Assembly (NCBI GenBank): GCA_027575805.1
Contig: JANBPU010000395.1
Coordinates: 1-13,218, forward strand
Source: Mycoemilia scoparia
Lineage: Eukaryota; Kickxellomycota; Kickxellomycetes; Kickxellales; Kickxellaceae
Reading direction: 5' to 3'
Length of the DNA: 13,218 nt
Position 1 is the first letter of the stretch, and each line of letters begins with the position of its first letter. A program made the translations under genes and the position numbers. Below the pieces are notes generated by a model. The model was not told the origin of the DNA, did no database searches, and saw only the letters and a program-made list of their open reading frames with translations. Shown here in pieces: positions 9,790 to 13,218 of the stretch.

Positions 9790-9997
9790 TATATACAACA
9801 TATAGTGGTGGCGCTTAAGCCAAGTATTCACAACAAAAAAACACACTTAAATATGCAACTTTCATTCAAAAAACAAAATAAATCATAAAAGCATACTTTT
9901 TTAAATTCAAATCCCCTCCATTTACTTTCCACCCATGCGGATCATTATTTGTAATTAACAAAATATAAGCACATTCTTTTAGTGAATAGCAACAGCC

Positions 9998-10624
9998 TCA
10001 TTCATTCTCTCCAGCCTTTTTCTCTTTCCTTTTTTGAGATGCCTCATAACGCATGCTCTTGTTACTGTATTTGTAGTTATAACTGTTATCATCAATAGCT
10101 TTATAAATTAATTGCAATTGAAAACAAACAAAACAATATTGTTTTAAATATTATAAAGACACATTTTGTCTTGAAATGACATTATGTCGATCCATGAGCT
10201 TATTATATAATTCAATAACATGACCTTCAGGTATTAAATCTAAATGCCAAAAATTTATGGCAACTTACAATAACTTTTCCCAAATCATATTATAGTCGTT
10301 TGTGTGGTTATTTTTGAAGGGTAAAAATGTTTGATAATCAACTGTTATTTTTTCCCTACACAACCTTTTTGGCCATCAAAAGTCACCCTTCAAAAATTAT
10401 TACCCATAAGGCATTAAATTATGCAGATATGGTGGGTCCTCAAGCTTTGGCCTAATTACGGGCCATTTTATATGCACAACTACTCTTGAGAACCCATTTT
10501 CCCTAAGGTTTAGTGAAACCTTGCCAACTATTCTCAATAGTGATTTTAAATTATAAACAACTATTTTACCTGAAATGATATAGGAAATGTAGGTGTATAT
10601 ATATATATAGTAGTAATATATCAA
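9998..10624 (-). pseudogene. Possible decayed or intron-split gene (unrecognised)
   Basis: One minus-strand frame is unusually open for such AT-rich DNA. Successive stop-free stretches in the same phase are about 75 codons (10624 to 10403), about 33 codons (to 10268), 37 codons (10264 to 10154) and 50 codons (10150 to 10001, ending in TGA at 9998). The translations look protein-like: the first contains RVVVHIKWPVIRPKLEDPPY, the third LIPEGHVIELYNKLMDRHN, and the last ends in a Lys-rich tail (EASQKRKEKKAGENE). The interruptions are stops at the edge of and inside element A3, a TAA inside a GTAAGT (10265) and a TAA at 10151. Either a gene has been broken by the insertion and point mutations, or introns are present. 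I recognise no family and no start codon. It could be chance. Confidence 0.3.
10305..10406 (-). mobile_element. MITE-like element A3 (family A)
   Basis: This 102-bp element has inverted ends: TGGGTAATAATTTTTGAAGG read from the right, and the degraded TGGTTATTTTTGAAGGG on the left. The right end is flanked by TA (10407-10408); the left flank is TG, probably a mutated TA. Internal TTTTGATGGCC and ACAGTTGATTATCAAA (minus strand) are shared with A2 and A5. It interrupts the open frame described for 9998-10624. Confidence 0.75.
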
Positions 10625-10730
10625 TAAGACAACACAAAGTTATAATAAAATGGAAAGCTGTTAAAACAAATGTATCATGAGATAAAAGCACACGAACAAT
10701 ATATAGAAAGCGAAAAAAAGTTAACTCTTA

Positions 10731-10750
10731 CATATATATATATATATATC
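10731..10750 (+). repeat. (TA)n microsatellite
   Basis: A run of about ten TA units is followed by a short (GT)n. It lies about 80-100 bp past the stop codon of the PXMP2-like gene and may double as its TATATA-type 3'-end efficiency signal. A second, shorter TA run is at about 10594-10608. Confidence 0.9.
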
Positions 10751-10828
10751 TGTGTGTGCGTTTGGCAACACAAAAATAAGAGAGATGGATAGATATCTCA
10801 TATAATCTATCTATATCTACTATTCAAT

Positions 10829-11563
10829 TTAATCCCTCTTTTCACCGTCCTTATCACCACCTCCTTGCTGCTGCTGCTTCTTCAACTGATTAACCAAACG
10901 GATCTTGTTCTTGGTATTCATATAAGTACCAAAGACAAAGGCAACCAAGTTAAAGAAGGGAACCCAAACAAGAGGAGGCAAAAACTTGTTGGCAAACAAC
11001 TGAACCGAAGGGAAAACAATCCATGAGACCTTCATCATGCCCAACAAACGAGTCCTGATCAGCTTCAAAACCTCGCCGGGAGACCTGGTGCCATTGATAA
11101 CGGCCATGGCGGCAATAAAGATCGAGTTAAGAATGGGCGACAGGATCAGGTTCTGGGCCAACAGCTGGAAAAAGGTCGTCAGCTTGGTCTTGGGGAACTT
11201 GGAGAATACGCGGATCAAAATGTCATACATGTAATGGTTGAGTGGCCCGGCAACAAGCAACCCGTATAGAGACATTTGGAGAACGCGCTTATCGACGATC
11301 TTGAACAACAGCTTGGCTGGGCTGATGCAGCCCTTGCCAGAAACACTGCTCTTTCCCTCGCATCCCTCACAGTCCGATTTCTTTTGTTCCTTTTCGTAGG
11401 CGCGGAATCCTGATACACGCTGGGCCAACTCTTCTTGGAAAAAGTAGAGGGTGGCGGAAGTGCAGGCCTTGGTGATCAAAGGGTGCTTTGCCAAAGTTGA
11501 TAGATACAGTGTCAACAAGGTCAATGGGATGTTTTTTGAGGAAACCTTTGAAACTACAGACAT
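10829..11563 (-). CDS. Mpv17/PMP22-family integral membrane protein, PXMP2-like
   Basis: This 244-residue polytopic protein is probably of the peroxisomal (PXMP2) or inner mitochondrial (Sym1/Mpv17) membrane. Family landmarks appear in order: an N-terminal YLSTLAKHPLITKACTSATL segment (20-39) with a following FFQEELAQ; YGLLVAGPLNHYMY (100-113); LLAQNLILSPILNSIFI (134-150); and the C-terminal signature VSWIVFPSVQLFANKFLPPLVWVPFFNLVAFVFGTYM (179-215), with the conserved Trp181 and Pro185. The GP-hydrophobic-HYMYD motif and overall pattern look most like vertebrate PXMP2. An unusual polar insert with Cys65, Cys68 and Cys79 separates the first segment from the second. The tail (228-244) is Gln/Gly/Lys-rich and polar. 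Family members form small pores or contribute to metabolite passage; the exact substrate here cannot be told. A TATA box about 80 bp upstream supports the ATG at 11563. Confidence 0.9.
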   Translation of the reverse strand: MSVVSKVSSKNIPLTLLTLYLSTLAKHPLITKACTSATLYFFQEELAQRVSGFRAYEKEQKKSDCEGCEGKSSVSGKGCISPAKLLFKIVDKRVLQMSLYGLLVAGPLNHYMYDILIRVFSKFPKTKLTTFFQLLAQNLILSPILNSIFIAAMAVINGTRSPGEVLKLIRTRLLGMMKVSWIVFPSVQLFANKFLPPLVWVPFFNLVAFVFGTYMNTKNKIRLVNQLKKQQQQGGGDKDGEKRD

Positions 11564-11638
11564 TGTTTGCTTGTGAGTGATGTGCTGATATGTGGTGATG
11601 GTGGTTGTTGTTGTTGTGGAATGTGCGCGGTGCTTGTG

Positions 11639-11648
11639 TTATATATAG
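11639..11648 (-). promoter_or_regulatory. TATA box of the PXMP2-like gene
   Basis: On the minus strand the sequence reads CTATATATAA, 76-85 bp before the ATG at 11563. A GTTGTT-type simple repeat (11600-11617 on the + strand) lies between them. Confidence 0.55.
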
Positions 11649-12560
11649 TGTTAAATAGGGTCTCGCTACCAGGTGGTTAGGGTTGGGGGCTCAGCAAATA
11701 CGTATGCAAAGAAAGTAGGAAAAAAATACAGTCTATATCGAGAGAGTGTGTGTGTTGATGAATAGCCAAAATATAAAGACAGCCTGTAGATAAAAAGGGA
11801 AGAGAGAAGGAGAAAGGAGGCTCAGGTTTATGTAAGGGCTGGAGACTGTGAGAAGCAGAGATAGAGAGGTAAAAGAACAAACGTAGGACAAGTGGTTAAC
11901 GACTAGTTTACTATGGTTATTGTGTGTTCTCTCGGCAGTAAAAGACAAGAGAGAAGGACCAGTGTAAAAAATACGCGCACTGATGCACAGCAAGAAAGGT
12001 ATGGGAACCTCTCATCTCGGAGATATAAAATCCACAGCCCAGAGCCTGCCTACCGCTTTCCCCTCCACCAGTCACATCGCTGGTTTTCTTTACTCCAGCC
12101 ATTAAGTCAAAGAGTCTTCTGTGCACTATACACGCAGCTATAAAAAGTCGAGCGTTTTCTTAAACAATGGAGCGATGGCCATAACTTGCTTTTGTCATTG
12201 TTGGCGGTGCTCAACTCACATCTTACAAGACAATAGCAATGCCTTCGAGCTCTGCCTCCTGAACACAACTGTGTCTCGTCTTTATTCCTGTTATACAGAC
12301 AGCTAGAATATGCATTAGCCTGACAAAAAGCTATTAATTGTTTCTAGAAATAGTATTAGCACCGATGATAGTGGACACAGACCACCACCGTGTGGTTTTT
12401 ATAGGCAGTGGATGGTAGTGGTGGGCGCAAATCACGGGCAAAACGGGCCGCTGTTTTCCGTCATCAAGTAGCAATAGAGAATAGCTAAAAGCAACGGAGA
12501 TTTAATTCTTGCTGCCCCTGTTGCTGCTGAGAGACCTCCCAAGTCTTGTTACTCCCTTTC
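11649..12560. other. Gene-free region upstream of the PXMP2-like gene
   Basis: About 0.9 kb without a credible gene. The + strand is purine-rich at 11790-11875. There is a TATAAAA at 12138-12144 followed by only short open frames. TTTCTAGAAA at 12341-12350 is a two-unit heat-shock-element-like palindrome. No RNA gene or repeat copy is recognised. Confidence 0.4.
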
Positions 12561-12590
12561 ATTGTTTACTATCTCTGATGTGTAAACAAT
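12561..12590. promoter_or_regulatory. Perfect 9-bp inverted repeat with paired forkhead-like sites
   Basis: ATTGTTTAC (12561-12569) and GTAAACAAT (12582-12590) are exact reverse complements separated by 12 bp. Each contains GTAAACA, the forkhead core, with a centre spacing of 21 bp (two helical turns). The pair ends 4 bp before an ATG in good context. It could be a regulatory pair or an RNA hairpin; the function is inference. Confidence 0.45.
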
Positions 12591-12594
12591 AACA

Positions 12595-12795
12595 ATGGCT
12601 ATTCATGTTTATAATATTCCTGTGGTAGAGTGGTTCGACTTACACTATAGCTGCTGTCCTGTGTGTATGTGCGGGAATTGTGCCTGTGTGCTTTGGCCAA
12701 ATGTGATTGATAATAAGTTGCATCAATATTGCAAGTTTTCCACTAAAAGGGAACAGACAGATATCTTCGCACATTCCCAGCAAATTGGTACTTAA
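12595..12795 (+). CDS. Doubtful 66-codon open frame, Cys-rich
   Basis: The ATG sits in a favourable context (ACAATGG). The product would have a Cys cluster at residues 20-30 (CCPVCMCGNCAC). The last 22 or so codons are read through element B2, so if it was ever a gene its 3' part has been replaced by the insertion. There is no family match and no other support. It may be a chance open frame. Confidence 0.15.
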   Translation: MAIHVYNIPVVEWFDLHYSCCPVCMCGNCACVLWPNVIDNKLHQYCKFSTKREQTDIFAHSQQIGT

Positions 12796-12880
12796 GATAG
12801 ACATTTTAGCTGGAGCTTGTCAGACTATTGGCTATTATCCAAGATGTTATACTGGTACACCTTCAAAGGAGATACTGCCA
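12729..12880 (+). mobile_element. MITE-like element B2 (family B)
   Basis: This 152-bp element is flanked by TA on both sides (12727-12728 and 12881-12882). Its ends are imperfect inverted repeats: TTGCAAGTTTTCCA on the left, TGGCAGTATCTCC read from the right. It aligns over its length with the reverse complement of B3 and, with a gap, with B1. Its right-hand TA is also the left flank of A5. Confidence 0.7.
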
Positions 12881-12882
12881 TA

Positions 12883-12953
12883 TGGATCATGGTCTTTGAA
12901 GGGTATCTTTTGGTGGCTAATGATTATAAGGGCAACTACAGTTGATTATCAAA
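12883..12953 (+). mobile_element. MITE-like element A5 (family A, truncated)
   Basis: This roughly 71-bp fragment starts TGGATCATGGTCTTTGAAGG, matching the A1 right end read inward, then carries TTTTGGTGGCTAATGATTAT (compare A2) and ACAGTTGATTATCAAA (compare A3). The opposite terminus is missing: it stops where B3 begins. It forms the centre of the B2/B3 palindrome. Confidence 0.65.
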
Positions 12954-13109
12954 TGGCAGAGCAGTCTCCTCTCAAAGGGTACCAGAATAATACCTCGGAT
13001 GCTAGCCAATCATCACTGAGGCTTCAGCTAAAAAAAGTATGAGTTATGGGCTGATTTGTGGGAACATGTGGGGGTATCTATCTGTTCCCTTTTGGTTGAG
13101 AACTTGCCA
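12954..13109 (-). mobile_element. MITE-like element B3 (family B, inverted)
   Basis: This is about 156 bp and flanked by AA on both sides (12952-12953 and 13110-13111). Read on the minus strand it begins TTGGCAAGTTCTCAACCAAA and ends with GGAGACTGCTCTGCCA, imperfect TIRs of the B family. It is the inverted partner of B2. Blocks shared with B2 include AAAAGGGAACAGA, TTCCCA, TTAGCTG and TACTGGTAC-like motifs. Confidence 0.65.
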
Positions 13110-13111
13110 AA

Positions 13112-13213
13112 TGGGAGATAATTTTTGAAGGGTGAGAGTTCACTAGTAAAACTGGACATCCATTTGGCTGTGATTGCACCTATAAATATTTGCCCTTCAT
13201 AAATTATTACCCA
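13112..13213 (-). mobile_element. MITE-like element A4 (family A)
   Basis: This 102-bp element ends at ...TTACCCA before TA (13214-13215); the left end TGGGAGATAATTTTTGAAGG is preceded by AA. It is the inverted counterpart of A1, identical over the outer 86 bases apart from one substitution, and lacks about 27 internal bases of A1 (92-118), probably by deletion between the short repeats CACCCTT and TACCTT. Confidence 0.8.
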
Positions 13214-13218
13214 TATAC
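13128..13218 (-). repeat. Right arm of window-scale inverted repeat
   Basis: This is the reverse complement of 1-91 with one mismatch. It covers most of element A4 and its outer flank. The window ends where the match ends, so identity beyond the TA flank cannot be judged. Confidence 0.97.

Noticed and set aside
11677..12306. Open frames of 61-86 codons upstream of the PXMP2-like gene
   Set aside because: Composition follows the purine-rich strand bias, several overlap in different frames, and none resembles a known protein.
12631..12642. Possible tRNA B-box (GGTTCGACT)
   Set aside because: No matching A-box, acceptor stem or cloverleaf could be found around it.

Overview
The window looks like chromosomal DNA of a fungus, most likely a budding yeast (Saccharomycotina) or near relative. 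The genes are eukaryotic housekeeping genes, none of the four recognisable ones shows an intron, the intergenic DNA is AT-rich with microsatellites, and TATA-like boxes lie about 75-110 bp upstream of several start codons. CTG appears to be read as Leu (for example Leu414 of the methionine aminopeptidase, in the conserved hydrophobic stretch after the last metal ligand). The species cannot be named from this sequence.

Layout, left to right. 1-140: a short TIR-bounded DNA element (family A). 354-2915 (-): SYF1, a spliceosomal HAT-repeat protein, divergent from a mitochondrial-type methionine aminopeptidase at 3235-4512 (+). 4873-6012 (-): DAHP synthase of the tyrosine-sensitive (Aro4) type, convergent with the aminopeptidase. 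6013-8853 is a 2.8 kb stretch with no convincing gene; it holds the ARO4 promoter, a family B element, a 19-bp direct repeat and a compound microsatellite. 8854-9399 (-): a small secreted, Asp-rich protein. 9673-10406 holds two more family A elements and, on the minus strand, an unusually open but interrupted frame that may be a decayed or intron-split gene. 10829-11563 (-): a PXMP2/Mpv17-family organelle membrane protein. 11564-12600 is gene-free. 12729-13213 is a tight cluster of four elements (B, A, inverted B, A), whose inner part forms an imperfect palindrome of about 380 bp.

The most striking structure is at whole-window scale: bases 1-91 are the reverse complement of 13128-13218 with a single mismatch, so the 13.2 kb segment is bounded by near-identical inverted repeats. 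Each end resolves into a complete short element with its own TIR pair and flanking TA. I therefore read the arrangement as two independent insertions of one MITE family around ordinary genes, not as one giant transposon. The repeats could still allow inversion of the segment. Two MITE-like families, with at least eight copies or fragments in 13 kb, are notable if the host is a budding yeast, where such elements are scarce.

The genes do not form a pathway or operon: they serve splicing, N-terminal Met removal, aromatic amino acid synthesis, secretion and organelle membranes. I see no CRISPR array, tRNA, rRNA, transposase or phage-like system.
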